Numbered from the stretch's first letter, positions 19,101 to 27,695 are shown. The stretch: DNA of 33,170 nucleotides from Verrucomicrobiota bacterium (GCA_963205455.1 CAUJJL010000144.1:1-33170), one strand, 5' to 3'. Numbers and translations are program-made. The notes: a model not told the origin generated them from the letters alone.

Positions 19101-19816
19101 AGGCCTACAAGATATGGGGAGGAAGCACGCCGCAGGGGCTGACCCTGACATCGGATACGGTCTCGAAGGGCTATGAGTTTGAGTTCACGGCCAATCCTTT
19201 GCCCAACTGGCGCATCAGTTTCAATGCATCGAAGACGGAGGCTTCGCTTTCCAATGTGGGTGGCGCGGAGGCGGCCGAGTTTGTGAAGTATATTGCCGAA
19301 AAACTTGCAGGTCCTGCGGGTGAAATGCGCATGTTCTCGGGCGGTCCAACAGCCCAGACGCTTCTTCAGCAGTGGAACAACACCGCAGGGAGCTGGACGC
19401 TTCTCAAACTGCAGGAAGGCGCGGCTTCATCCGAACTCCGCAAATGGCGCTACAATATCATCACCAACTACACCTTTAAGGAAAACTTTCTCCGCAATGT
19501 CGGTGTGGGTGGCAGCTATCGTTGGCAGGACAAGATGGTGATCGGTTACCCGGTTGTCGCCGTCAACGCCAGCACCTACTCCTTTGACCTGTCCAAGCCC
19601 TATTACGGACCCTCGGAGGATTTCCTCGATGTGTGGCTCAGTTACGAACGAAAACTCAGCAAACGCATCGGCTGGAAGATCCAGCTCAATGCGCGCAACA
19701 TTCTCGGCAAGGATGAACTCATTCCGATATCGGTGCAGCCGGACGGACAAACCGTGGCTTCTGCTCGCATCGCGCCAAATCGTGAATGGCTGCTCACGAA
19801 CACCTTCACGTTCTGA
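16184..19816 (+). CDS. TonB-dependent outer-membrane receptor, Opitutaceae type
   Basis: A 1,210-aa outer-membrane beta-barrel transporter energised by TonB. A signal peptide (residues 1-22, ending SLAQ) is followed by a ~40-residue low-complexity stretch and then LTPFEVSA, the probable TonB-box region. The plug domain follows (YVATETLAGTRIRTNLADVG, then FNIDRVDIQRGPNSILFGLG, where RGPNSILFG is the classic plug motif). The rest is barrel, ending in NREWLLTNTFTF with the terminal aromatic residue needed for outer-membrane insertion. It lacks the N-terminal carboxypeptidase-like domain of SusC proteins, and no SusD partner is present. It lies first in a same-strand run with esterase, xylanase and glucuronidase genes, so xylo-oligosaccharides are the likely cargo (inference); a siderophore is less likely in this setting. 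A strong hairpin lies after the stop. Confidence 0.94.
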   Translation: MKRATRSLTALALLAAAWPSLAQTVPPAGDTATSNAQRSGLRTGDLETRSEETSAADEVVRLTPFEVSATADRGYVATETLAGTRIRTNLADVGSAISVYTKEFLADIGATGNTTLLQYTTNAEVGGVSSTYAGLGNGTSVDESGTLASPSSNNRVRGLSAADNARDFFVSDIPWDGFNIDRVDIQRGPNSILFGLGKPAGIINASLRNAELRDRNSAEIRLDAHGSQRATLDINKELVDKTLAIRLIGLWDHEKFQQERAFEDDERVYGAIRFDPRLFNRGDFHTSVRAKFEHGDIDANRPRTVPPNDHITPWFLPKSGAIPGMGKLLLQNSYMAEREDTPAVGGDGMGQLRPADPEYNAWIARRGNDQQPYYFIDGTTNQLYTIYGGYMNKGSLNPDGTVRANNGAIIGRRYSAVFYGVNGLPAYATQAKLPGYQYGQYRETTLTDPSIFNFYDTLIDGPNKWEKEKWNSYNVSFSQTGWSDRVGLELTYDKQEYRRANENLFGAPTIDIDILQNFQDLKANPNVGRPYVQGSGGGRSYESDREVVRGAIFGEFRSKDVFRNEFLSKLIGVHRFNGVYSAEKYASENRTWNLYATSPAFDTYTGVPLPFNDRPPISMIYLGSSLAAKNAASDANIPGISTPIVLNDGALYHFSSQWNALSTVSPGAAWTVPASLVNVYGTDAYTQASNPANYVGWNTNYYLDILRHADGDESLTTNAAKALRKTRSYAGTWQSYWWNGALVGTLGWRYDVVRGKDVTAPVTTLRNTLNLSPSIYSLPSTYASELKSHSLSKGAVLHINKLFSRDPLPINVSVSYNTSDNFEIAGTRRNLYGDVLGNPTGKTEDYGVLLSTKDGKYSFRAVKYEASVKDSATQMSNLSMFGDIISYGLRWRNVMLYNLNAYTLDTANGSNEWRYNFDPDTAKGETQEQATARENASIAAWNDIQAHMPAKFYQFWGFTPPTNLSNPDPAQVQAYKIWGGSTPQGLTLTSDTVSKGYEFEFTANPLPNWRISFNASKTEASLSNVGGAEAAEFVKYIAEKLAGPAGEMRMFSGGPTAQTLLQQWNNTAGSWTLLKLQEGAASSELRKWRYNIITNYTFKENFLRNVGVGGSYRWQDKMVIGYPVVAVNASTYSFDLSKPYYGPSEDFLDVWLSYERKLSKRIGWKIQLNARNILGKDELIPISVQPDGQTVASARIAPNREWLLTNTFTF

Positions 19817-19840
19817 ACCGACGAATCGGCTGTGTGCACG

Positions 19841-19868
19841 TGGCCTCCTTCTCCACGGAAGGAGGCCA
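19841..19868 (+). terminator. Strong hairpin after the TonB receptor gene
   Basis: TGGCCTCCTTC and GAAGGAGGCCA form a perfect 11-bp stem with a 6-base loop, 24 bases after the receptor stop. No long T-run follows. It could end most receptor transcripts or protect the receptor mRNA's 3' end while allowing some read-through to the esterase gene, giving more receptor than enzyme. Confidence 0.65.
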
Positions 19869-19957
19869 GTTCGTTGTGACGTCGGGCGCACGACCGTCAA
19901 TTTTACGCGCGCCCTGATCTTTCCAAACTGATCCGTCGTCCCATTCGTGATTTTCTC

Positions 19958-21190
19958 ATGAGCATCGTTTCGAGCAGAACGGGATTTGTTGCCTGGCTGA
20001 TGCTCTGCGCGTTGCTGCCGCTGGGTGTCGCCGGATCCTGGGTTGGGACATGGGCCACTGCGGTATTTCCCGATTCGGCCTCCAAGGACAAGCTGCCGTT
20101 GGCAGGTGGCACCTTGCGGCAGGTCATGCGTGTGTCCTTGGGAGGCGACCGGGCAAGGTTGCGCTTGAGCAATGCATTCGGGATGACCCCGCTTGTCCTG
20201 CGTGATGTCCGGCTTGCTTGTGTGGAGAAGGGAGACAGCCTGCGCGCACAGAGCACATGTCCGCTGACGTTCAACGGAAGAAATGAGGTTTCGATTTCCC
20301 CGGGGGCTGTGATGCTTTCAGATCCCGCGGACTTTAAACTCTCAGCGTTGGCGGACGTCGCGATCACCATGCGTCTCATCCAGGTGCCGGAGATGCTCAC
20401 CACTCACCCTGGCTCGCGCACGACGTCCTATCTTGCGACGGAAACCGATTCGGATACATTCCGACAGGTCGCTGCTCGAAAAATTGTGCACTGGTACTTC
20501 CTGTCCGGCCTGGAGGTGGAGAGCGAGAGACCGGCCGCGGCGATTGTCGTGCTCGGGGACTCCATAACCGACGGGTACGGCACGACGACCGATGGCAATG
20601 ACCGGTGGACAGATGTGCTGGCGCGACGACTGCAGGAACAGGGGCCCGGCAATCGCATCGCTGTCCTCAATCAGGGCATCGGTGGAAATCGGCTGCTGCG
20701 AGATGGACTCGGCCCCAACATTCTGGCGCGGTTTGATCGCGATGTGATTGCCCAATCCGGAGCGCGTTGGGTCATAGTACTCGCCGGCATCAACGACATC
20801 GGCACGAGACTTTCCGCACGCGAAAAAGGTGAACCCTACGCGTCCGCAGCCGACATCATTCATGCACTTTCACAGATCATTGTGCGGGCTCATGCGAAAG
20901 ACATGATCGTCATCGGAGGAACACTCACTCCCTACGCCGGTGCGGGATTCTATTGGAGTGAGGACGGTGAGGCCGACCGGCAGACGGTAAATCAGTGGAT
21001 TCGAACGAGTGGGCAGTTTGACGCGGTGATCGATTTCGATGCCGCCTTGAGAGATCCTGAGAATCCAACTCGACTCGCATCCGCCTTTGACAGTGGCGAC
21101 CACCTGCATCCCTCGCTCGCGGGTTATGCCGAAATGGCCCGCGTTGTTGATCTTCGGCACTTTCTATTGATATCGGATGCACGACACTGA
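19958..21190 (+). CDS. Secreted SGNH/GDSL-family hydrolase, probable carbohydrate esterase
   Basis: A 410-aa exported esterase. A signal peptide covers about residues 1-26. A ~150-residue N-terminal beta-rich part (WVGTWATAV, LRQVMRVSLGG, RLRLSNAFG) is followed by the SGNH domain. Visible blocks are I, VVLGDSITDGYG with the nucleophile S202; II, GIGGNR with G and N244; III, AGINDIG with N279; and V, DHLHPS with D381 and H384. This build is common in secreted lipase/esterase-like SGNH proteins. In this locus, between a TonB receptor and xylanases, removal of acetyl or other acyl groups from xylan is the best guess, but SGNH enzymes have wide substrate ranges. The gene starts 141 bases after the receptor and ends 122 bases before GH10. 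Confidence 0.88.
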   Translation: MSIVSSRTGFVAWLMLCALLPLGVAGSWVGTWATAVFPDSASKDKLPLAGGTLRQVMRVSLGGDRARLRLSNAFGMTPLVLRDVRLACVEKGDSLRAQSTCPLTFNGRNEVSISPGAVMLSDPADFKLSALADVAITMRLIQVPEMLTTHPGSRTTSYLATETDSDTFRQVAARKIVHWYFLSGLEVESERPAAAIVVLGDSITDGYGTTTDGNDRWTDVLARRLQEQGPGNRIAVLNQGIGGNRLLRDGLGPNILARFDRDVIAQSGARWVIVLAGINDIGTRLSAREKGEPYASAADIIHALSQIIVRAHAKDMIVIGGTLTPYAGAGFYWSEDGEADRQTVNQWIRTSGQFDAVIDFDAALRDPENPTRLASAFDSGDHLHPSLAGYAEMARVVDLRHFLLISDARH

Positions 21191-21197
21191 AATCCGA

Positions 21198-21232
21198 GGC
21201 GATCATTCAAGTCCATGCATTGACCGATCGCC
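21198..21232 (+). promoter_or_regulatory. Inverted repeat in the esterase-GH10 gap
   Basis: GGCGATC (21198-21204) and GATCGCC (21226-21232) form a perfect 7-bp inverted repeat with a 21-base centre, eight bases after the esterase stop. It may be a weak terminator or an mRNA stem that separates the esterase message from the xylanase message. No T-run follows. Confidence 0.3.
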
Positions 21233-21284
21233 GATTTAGTCGGTTGAGGATCCAATCTCCAGTTTGAACCCAATTGAATTTCTT

Positions 21285-21300
21285 TTCAGCATGTGCTGAA
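21285..21300. promoter_or_regulatory. Candidate LacI-family operator, TTCAGCA-TG-TGCTGAA
   Basis: A 16-base dyad with perfect 7-bp halves, ending 12 bases before the chosen GH10 start at 21313. The same 6-bp half-sites, TTCAGC and GCTGAA, recur with a 5-base centre over the start codon of the LacI-family gene (29994-30010). The shared half-site and start-proximal position in both places suggest one regulator; the site itself is visible, the regulator link is inferred. Confidence 0.4.
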
Positions 21301-21312
21301 CCGCCGCGACCG

Positions 21313-23196
21313 ATGAAACTCCAGTCTATTCTTCAAACCGTAAGAACGAATGCGTTTTGCGCGCTGGCTTTCGCGTTTCTCGCGGATATGGTGTCACTGC
21401 CGCTTTCAGCAGTTGAAACGGGTGCGAATTACTCAGGAGTTGCGCGGACCTCACTGCCGACGGGCGAACCGCTGGTTGTCGGTGACGCCTTGGAGACATT
21501 TGTACCGCACGCCGGGAATACCTCTGGCAACGCGCGCTTTCAGATTGTAGATACTGTTGGACCGGAATTCGACAAGGCCTGGCGTGTCGATACGTTGAGG
21601 GACACGGGCTCGGCGGCGGCGATTGAACTCCGTGCGCTCACGGGTCGCCCGGTTGCAAAGGGAGATATAGGCATGATCCGATTCTTTGCCCGGTCCCGCG
21701 GCAGTGAGGATGAAACAGGCACGGCGCGCGTGCTGCTCGTCATCCGGCGCAACGGTGTTGACTGGAACAGCAGCTATGAAGGCGACTTTCCGCTGACGCG
21801 TGCGTGGCAGGAAATCCTGGTGCCATTCACTTGGGCGCAGGCCTTTGCCCCTGGAGAGGCCGCCATCATGATGCGATTTGGCTTCAAGAGGCAGAGTGTT
21901 GAAATCGGAGGAATTTCAGCAATCCACTATGGGCGCTCGCTCGAGTTGTCTGCGCTCCCACGCACCCGGTTTTCGTATGCAGGACGCGAACCGGGAGCCC
22001 AATGGAGAAAGGAGGCCATGGAACGGATTGAGAAGATTCGTAAGGGAAGAATCGGGCTGAGGGTCACGGACTCAGACGGACGTCCGCTCGAGGATGCGAC
22101 CGTGACGATCGAGCAGACGAGATCCGCCTTTGAATGGGGCACCGCCTTGCAGATGGAGCGCCTGGTCGTCGACTCTCCCGACAACCTGCGCTACCGGGAG
22201 GTCCTTCAGGAGCTCTTCAACGCTGCAAGCACCGAGAATGATCTCAAATGGCCCGCCTGGCAGGGAGATTGGGGAAGGGCTTCCATACGGGAACAAACCC
22301 TGACTGGCCTGCGCTGGCTGCACGACCGCGGCTTTCACACGCGCGGCCACGTGCTTGTATGGCCGGGGCGCAAGAACCTTCCGCGCGAAGTGCAGGCTCT
22401 TTTGGACACTCCGAGGCAGGGTGAAATTCCGTCCCTGGTGCTCGATCATATCCGGGCGATTGCACGAGCAACGAAGGGGCTGCTGGAAGAATGGGATGTA
22501 CTCAACGAGCCCTTTACGAATCACGACCTGATGGACCTGTTTGGTAACGAGATCATGGTTACCTGGTTCAGGGTTGCGCGTGAGGAGCTGCCGCATGCCC
22601 GGCTGTTCCTGAACGACTTCTCAAATCATGACGCTACAACCGATCTCGCCCATGTGGAGCATTTCGAACGGACGGCGCGCTACCTCCTTGAACATCACGC
22701 GCCGCTCGACGGCCTCGGACTCCAGGCACATTTCAACGGCAGGCCCAACGCACCTGAGAATATTCTCGCTGTGCTTGATCGTTATCAAAGGGAGTTTCAC
22801 CTGCCTGTGCGCGTCACCGAGTTCGATGTCTGGACCAGCGATGAGGAACTGCAGGCCGATTTCACGCGTGACTTTCTTATCCTGATGTTCAGTCACCCAA
22901 GCGTTATCGGCGTGCAGTTCTGGGGCTTCTGGGAGGGTCGCCATTGGCGGCCATCCGCCGCCATGTATCGGGAAGATTGGTCGGAGAAACCAAGTGCGGG
23001 CGTCTACAAGGACCTTGTGTTGCGCCGCTGGCGAAGTGAATTCAAGGCGAAGACCGATACGCAAGGGCGGTGGGAGGGGCGAGGCTTTTTTGGGGACTAC
23101 CGAGTCACGGTGACATCGGGCACGCATACCCATGTGAGCACCTTCTCCTTGAATTCTGGCACGTCGCCGGAGCGGACGATCAAGGTTCCTCGCTGA
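21313..23196 (+). CDS. GH10 family endo-beta-1,4-xylanase, exported (paralogue 1)
   Basis: A 627-aa enzyme that would cut the beta-1,4-xylan backbone with retention of configuration. The signal peptide covers about residues 1-32. Residues ~50-215 form a beta-rich region of no firm family, resembling a carbohydrate-binding module. The GH10 barrel runs from ~240 to ~570: ENDLKW (308-313), RGHVLVW (344-350), acid/base E399 in WDVLNEPF, LQAH (Q471, H473) and nucleophile E503 in RVTEFDVW. The 104-residue spacing of the two Glu is normal for GH10. The His usual after RGHTLVW is Pro here. A ~45-residue C-terminal beta tail follows. I start at the ATG before the signal peptide, not the upstream frame at 21274. 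GH115 follows after 21 bases, so they are co-transcribed. Confidence 0.92.
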   Translation: MKLQSILQTVRTNAFCALAFAFLADMVSLPLSAVETGANYSGVARTSLPTGEPLVVGDALETFVPHAGNTSGNARFQIVDTVGPEFDKAWRVDTLRDTGSAAAIELRALTGRPVAKGDIGMIRFFARSRGSEDETGTARVLLVIRRNGVDWNSSYEGDFPLTRAWQEILVPFTWAQAFAPGEAAIMMRFGFKRQSVEIGGISAIHYGRSLELSALPRTRFSYAGREPGAQWRKEAMERIEKIRKGRIGLRVTDSDGRPLEDATVTIEQTRSAFEWGTALQMERLVVDSPDNLRYREVLQELFNAASTENDLKWPAWQGDWGRASIREQTLTGLRWLHDRGFHTRGHVLVWPGRKNLPREVQALLDTPRQGEIPSLVLDHIRAIARATKGLLEEWDVLNEPFTNHDLMDLFGNEIMVTWFRVAREELPHARLFLNDFSNHDATTDLAHVEHFERTARYLLEHHAPLDGLGLQAHFNGRPNAPENILAVLDRYQREFHLPVRVTEFDVWTSDEELQADFTRDFLILMFSHPSVIGVQFWGFWEGRHWRPSAAMYREDWSEKPSAGVYKDLVLRRWRSEFKAKTDTQGRWEGRGFFGDYRVTVTSGTHTHVSTFSLNSGTSPERTIKVPR

Positions 23197-23217
23197 GGAA
23201 ATGCCGATGCGAACGGG

Positions 23218-26112
23218 ATGAATACACTCAACATGCTCCTGTCGCGAACCCTTCCGTTGGTGCTGGTGATTTCCGCTCCGGTGATATTCGCGGAGGACGT
23301 GGCCCCGTTGGTCCAGTTTACTCCAAGTCCGTCGGCGTTGATGGTGGCCGGAGAGGGGCGGGTTTCTCCACTCGTCGTGGCCGCGAATGACTGGCCCGGA
23401 GTGAAGCGGGCGGCAGGCGATCTGGCGGAGGACTTCGAACGGGTCACTGGCATGAGGCCCATCTTGCAGGTTGCGGAGGAGCCACGGGCTTCGCTTTCAG
23501 CGGTGCCGATAATCGTGGGAACAATCGGTCGGAGCACACTGATTGACGGCTTGATTACCCGGGGAAAGCTCGATGTAGCGCGCATTCGTGGCCGATGGGA
23601 GGCGTTTAAGCTTGTGGAAGTGATCGAACCCTTTCCGGGTGTGCCGCGCGCGCTGATCATCGCAGGCAGCGACAAGAGAGGCACGATCTACGGGATCTAT
23701 GAGTTGTCCTACGCGATGGGCGTGTCTCCCTGGTATTGGTGGGCCGACGTTCCTGTGCAGCGGCAAACGTCTGTTTATGTCCGTGCAAGACCGTGGATGG
23801 ATCCGGGGCCGTCCGTCAGGTATCGCGGCATCTTCCTGAACGATGAGGCTCCGGCGCTCACCGGATGGGCCCATGAGAAGTTCGGTGGGCTCAACTCGAA
23901 ATTCTACGCGAAGGTGTTTGAGCTGCTTCTCCGATTGCGCGGCAATTACCTCTGGCTGGCCATGTGGGGCAATGCCTTCAACGAGGATGATCCTGAATCT
24001 CCCAAACTTGCCGACAGCTACGGAATCGTCATGGGAACCTCCCATCATGAACCGATGATGCGTGCGCAGCAGGAATGGAAGCGACACGGCAAGGGCCCCT
24101 GGAACTATGTCGCGAATGGCGATACGCTGCGCAGGTTCTGGACGGAGGGTCTGAGGCGGAACCACAATTTCGAAAGCATCATCACCGTCGGCATGCGCGG
24201 CGATGGCGACCTTGCCATGTCCGAGGAAACGAATGTCGAGCTACTCGAGCGGATCGTAAATGATCAGCGTGGAATCATCCGTGAAAACTTTGGTCGGCCA
24301 GAGGACAAGGTGCCTCAACTGTGGGCGCTCTACAAGGAGGTGCAGGCCTACTACGAGCACGGGATGAGGGTTCCCGACGATGTGACTCTGCTCTGGTGTG
24401 ATGACAACTGGGGCAATCTGAGGCGGCTGCCTACGGAAAGGGAAAGGAAACGCAGCGGAGGAGCTGGCGTGTATTATCATTTTGACTACGTGGGCGACCC
24501 GCGGAACTACAAGTGGCTGAACACCATCCCAATCACCAAGATCTGGGAACAGATGCACCTCGCCTGGGATCATGGCGCAGACCGCATCTGGATTGTGAAT
24601 GTCGGCGACCTGAAGCCGATGGAGTTTCCGATCGAGTTTTTCCTCCGCTATGCCTGGCGACCGGAGGAAGTGGACCAAGCAGGGCTCAAAGCCTATTCCC
24701 GTCACTGGGCGGAACGTCAGTTCGGTGGGGCTCATGCTGCCGAGATTGCGGCATTGATCAATGGCTACACGAAACTGAACGGCCGACGTAAGCCCGAAAT
24801 GCTGTCTCCCGACACGTTCAGTCTGGTCAACTACCGAGAGGCGGAACGCGTTCTGGAAGAATGGCGCGGGCTCGAGGATCGCGCATTCCGTGTTGTACGG
24901 GAATTGTCCGCGGATTTCGTCCCCGCATTCTTTCAACTGGTGCAGCATCCGATCGTGGCCTGCCGGATCGTCACCGAGCTCAACCTCGCTGTTGGTCGCA
25001 ACAGGTTGTTTGCCACACAGGGCCGCGCCTCCACAAATGCTCTCGCTGACAAGGCACGGGCACTCTTCGCAGACGATGCGTCGCTGCGGCAACGTTGGGA
25101 TGCGCTGCTCGATGGCAAGTGGCGCCACATGATGGACCAGACGCATCTTGGCTATGTGACCTGGCAGCAGCCGGTGAGAGATGCAATGCCTGCCGTGACG
25201 GAGGTTCAGGTCCCGGAAACGGGAGAATTGGCGATCTCGGTCGAGGGGGACCCGGCCGCCCGACCAGGTGACTATCCTGTGCCTGCGACGGCGCGTCTGC
25301 CCGTGATCAGTCCCTACGGACCGAAGTCGCGCTGGTTCGATGTATTCAATCGCGGGATACGTCCGGTGGGATTCCGGATAGAGACGAGCCATCCGTGGCT
25401 CAAGCCATCCGTACAATCCGGTGAGGTGGGGCCGGACCTGCGCGTCGAGGTTGTTGTGGACTGGAGCCAGGTGCCTACGGGTCTCACCGAGGGCAGGATC
25501 GATGTCCGCTCTGGCGCAGGCACGGCACCGTTGACGATCCTGGTGCCGATCGACAATCGCCCCGCTGCCGCGGACTCGTTTGTGGAAAGCGATGGAACTA
25601 TTGCCATTGAGGCCCCGAACTACCATCGGGCTGTTGCGGGGAAGGGGATCGAGTGGAAGACGCTTTCGGGATTTGGACGCAGTCTTGGAGGGGTGACGAC
25701 CTTCCCGGTACTCGCGGCCGTGAGCGAGCCGGGTGGCGACTCGCCGCATCTCGCCTACGACGTGTTCTTCCACTCGGCAGGTGAGCTGTCGGTCGAACTT
25801 GAGTGCGCACCGTCGCTCGATTTTGTCCCAGACGCCCCCCTTCGCTTCGCTGTTTCGTTTGACGACTCTCCTCCACACATTCTGCGCCTGGGAACCGAAG
25901 TCGGTTCGAGGGATTGGGAAACGGCAGTGGGCGAGGGTGTAGTCAAGGCACGCGTGCGTCTCCCGATTGAGAAACCCGGCGTGCACGTCCTGAAGTTTTG
26001 GAGGGTCACCCCTGGTGTGGTGCTCGAACGCATCGTGATCGATACGGGAGGAGTTCGAACGAGCTACCTGGGGCCGCCCGAGAGCGGACAGGGGAAGCGC
26101 AAGCCGAACTGA
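23218..26112 (+). CDS. GH115 family xylan alpha-1,2-glucuronidase, exported
   Basis: A 964-aa enzyme predicted to remove (4-O-methyl-)glucuronic acid side chains from xylan, including internal ones. The signal peptide covers about residues 1-25. An N-terminal alpha/beta region (about 30-195; ALIIAGSDKRGTIYGIYELS, GVSPWYWWADVPV) leads into the TIM barrel with the conserved polar clusters of the family: FLNDEAP (206-212), GTSHHEPMM (273-281), VGMRGDGD (324-331) and LLWCDDNWGN (391-400). A helical part follows, then a C-terminal beta-domain (about 800-950) of the type seen in GH115 structures. Length is normal for the family. It lies 21 bases after GH10 on the same strand; backbone cutting and debranching are complementary. 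It converges on the sugar symporter gene. Confidence 0.95.
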   Translation: MNTLNMLLSRTLPLVLVISAPVIFAEDVAPLVQFTPSPSALMVAGEGRVSPLVVAANDWPGVKRAAGDLAEDFERVTGMRPILQVAEEPRASLSAVPIIVGTIGRSTLIDGLITRGKLDVARIRGRWEAFKLVEVIEPFPGVPRALIIAGSDKRGTIYGIYELSYAMGVSPWYWWADVPVQRQTSVYVRARPWMDPGPSVRYRGIFLNDEAPALTGWAHEKFGGLNSKFYAKVFELLLRLRGNYLWLAMWGNAFNEDDPESPKLADSYGIVMGTSHHEPMMRAQQEWKRHGKGPWNYVANGDTLRRFWTEGLRRNHNFESIITVGMRGDGDLAMSEETNVELLERIVNDQRGIIRENFGRPEDKVPQLWALYKEVQAYYEHGMRVPDDVTLLWCDDNWGNLRRLPTERERKRSGGAGVYYHFDYVGDPRNYKWLNTIPITKIWEQMHLAWDHGADRIWIVNVGDLKPMEFPIEFFLRYAWRPEEVDQAGLKAYSRHWAERQFGGAHAAEIAALINGYTKLNGRRKPEMLSPDTFSLVNYREAERVLEEWRGLEDRAFRVVRELSADFVPAFFQLVQHPIVACRIVTELNLAVGRNRLFATQGRASTNALADKARALFADDASLRQRWDALLDGKWRHMMDQTHLGYVTWQQPVRDAMPAVTEVQVPETGELAISVEGDPAARPGDYPVPATARLPVISPYGPKSRWFDVFNRGIRPVGFRIETSHPWLKPSVQSGEVGPDLRVEVVVDWSQVPTGLTEGRIDVRSGAGTAPLTILVPIDNRPAAADSFVESDGTIAIEAPNYHRAVAGKGIEWKTLSGFGRSLGGVTTFPVLAAVSEPGGDSPHLAYDVFFHSAGELSVELECAPSLDFVPDAPLRFAVSFDDSPPHILRLGTEVGSRDWETAVGEGVVKARVRLPIEKPGVHVLKFWRVTPGVVLERIVIDTGGVRTSYLGPPESGQGKRKPN

Positions 26113-26130
26113 ATCGCCAAAGCGGTGGAG

Positions 26131-26146
26131 GAACCCGCGTGGGTTC
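26131..26146. terminator. Small hairpin between convergent GH115 and symporter genes
   Basis: GAACCC-GCGT-GGGTTC is a perfect 6-bp stem with a 4-base loop, located 18 bases after the GH115 stop and overlapping the stop codon of the convergent symporter gene. It could serve as a weak two-way terminator. There is no T-run on either side. Confidence 0.35.
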
Positions 26147-27647
26147 AGGTAGCAGCGGCGCTGCGGCGTGCAGCGAGTTCCATGCCCATGCGCCGGGTGA
26201 CGGTACGATTCAGGCCGCACAGGGCGACGCAGAGAACGCAGCCAAGAAAGAGGAGTCCCACGGAGATGCTGCCAGAAAACTGGTATCCCGCGATGGCGTC
26301 GGGTGCACCCGGGGATCGCGTGTCATAATTCCACACGCCTTCCATCAGCCACAAGAATGCGGCTGAACCCATGGCGAGGCCGGCTTTCAGGGAAAATCCG
26401 ATGGTGGCGAAAACCATGCCCGTGAAGCGACGCCCCGTCTGCCATTCGGAGAAATCGGCGGCGTCGGCGTACATGGCCCACATGACTGCGATGGTCGGTG
26501 AATAGACAAGCGAGCCCGTGACAGTGAGGAGTATCATGCCCTGTACGCCCGTGGGAGGCAGCAGATAGAATACAAAGGCGTTCATTGCGGACAGAGAGAA
26601 TCCGAGAAGTGCGATGGTCTTCTTTCCGAATCTCGCGGACAAACCCGCCGACGCCACGATGCCGACAATGGTCGTGGCGGTGCCTAACATATTGACGATG
26701 CTGTTGAAGACATCGGCCACATTGCTTTGAGCGGCTGCCTCACGTCCACCGTGAACGATATACCCGAGGAATTCGAGGAGACCTTGTTTCGGCGCCGCAG
26801 CGTCGTCGGTGAGGCCAAGCGCGGCAACGAAGTCGAACATCGCCGTCTTGTCGGCGTAGTGGTGATAGTAGTTGTACAGCGCCCCGCCCCGGTAGGCGAG
26901 CAGGGCGAAATGGAAGAGGGTGTAGCAGACAAGGGCGAGCCAAGGTCCATTCCGCAGCAGATCGCGAAAATCCTGCCGAGGTGTGCTTCTGATTTCTGCA
27001 ACCGGTTGCACGCGCTCCCGGGTCGAAAAGAACGTCACGAGAAAAAGAACGAGGCAGAGCGCAGCCCAGAGGGACATGGTCACCTGCCACCCGTGCTGAC
27101 GATCGTGACCCTGCGCAAACTTCGCGACGAGCGGCAGCGTGAATCCTCCCACGATGAACTGCGCAAGATTGACGGAAACGAAGCGATAGGAATTCAGGCG
27201 GGTGCGCTCGTCAGGGTCTCCCGTCATGACTCCGCCAAGGGCGGAGTAGGGCATGTTGTTCATCGAGTACAGGGTCATGAGGGCGACATTGGTGATGCCG
27301 GCGTAGGCGATCATCATGCCCATGCCCCATCCCTGCGGGGTCGTGTAGGCGAGCACCATGACCACGGCCCAGGGCACACTGGTCCAAAGTATCCAAGGGC
27401 GAAACCTGCCCCAGCGGGTGCGTGTACGGTCAGCGAGGACACCCATGAGCGGGTCAAAGACGGCATCCCAGAGTCGAGGCCAGAGGAGAATCGCAGCCGC
27501 CACATTTGCGGAGAGTCCAAAAACGTCGGTGTAGAAATTGAGCTGGAAGAGCACCATCGTCATGAAGACGAAGTTGGCGGCTGCATCGCCCGCACTGTAG
27601 CCGACCTTTTCCCATACGGAGAGCTTCTGCGAAGGGGTACTGCTCAT
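26145..27647 (-). CDS. GPH-family (MFS) sugar:cation symporter, likely for xylosides or xylo-oligosaccharides
   Basis: A 500-aa inner-membrane transporter with about 12 hydrophobic segments, of the glycoside-pentoside-hexuronide family (MelB, XylP, XynB). Family marks are WDAVFDPLMGVLADRTRTRW near residues 60-80 in the first cytoplasmic loop, with the Asp residues that bind cation and sugar in MelB, and YADAADFSEWQTGRRFTGM in the second half. A long, polar insert lies mid-protein (FDFVAALGLTDDAAAPKQ to NVADVFN), unlike typical 450-470-aa members. The gene lies 48 bases after GH3 on the same strand, so the pair is an operon; import followed by cytoplasmic cleavage of short xylosides fits. Substrate is inferred from context only. 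Confidence 0.92.
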   Translation of the reverse strand: MSSTPSQKLSVWEKVGYSAGDAAANFVFMTMVLFQLNFYTDVFGLSANVAAAILLWPRLWDAVFDPLMGVLADRTRTRWGRFRPWILWTSVPWAVVMVLAYTTPQGWGMGMMIAYAGITNVALMTLYSMNNMPYSALGGVMTGDPDERTRLNSYRFVSVNLAQFIVGGFTLPLVAKFAQGHDRQHGWQVTMSLWAALCLVLFLVTFFSTRERVQPVAEIRSTPRQDFRDLLRNGPWLALVCYTLFHFALLAYRGGALYNYYHHYADKTAMFDFVAALGLTDDAAAPKQGLLEFLGYIVHGGREAAAQSNVADVFNSIVNMLGTATTIVGIVASAGLSARFGKKTIALLGFSLSAMNAFVFYLLPPTGVQGMILLTVTGSLVYSPTIAVMWAMYADAADFSEWQTGRRFTGMVFATIGFSLKAGLAMGSAAFLWLMEGVWNYDTRSPGAPDAIAGYQFSGSISVGLLFLGCVLCVALCGLNRTVTRRMGMELAARRSAAAT

Positions 27648-27695
27648 GAAGGGGTATTGCCTCGAAATGCGTCTTGCCGAAAAGGGTGCCTGTGA

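Noticed and set aside
24241..26220. 659-codon minus-strand frame under GH115
   Set aside because: Antisense to a gene with clear family motifs; Arg/His-rich composition and no domains, as expected from GC-rich codon mirroring.
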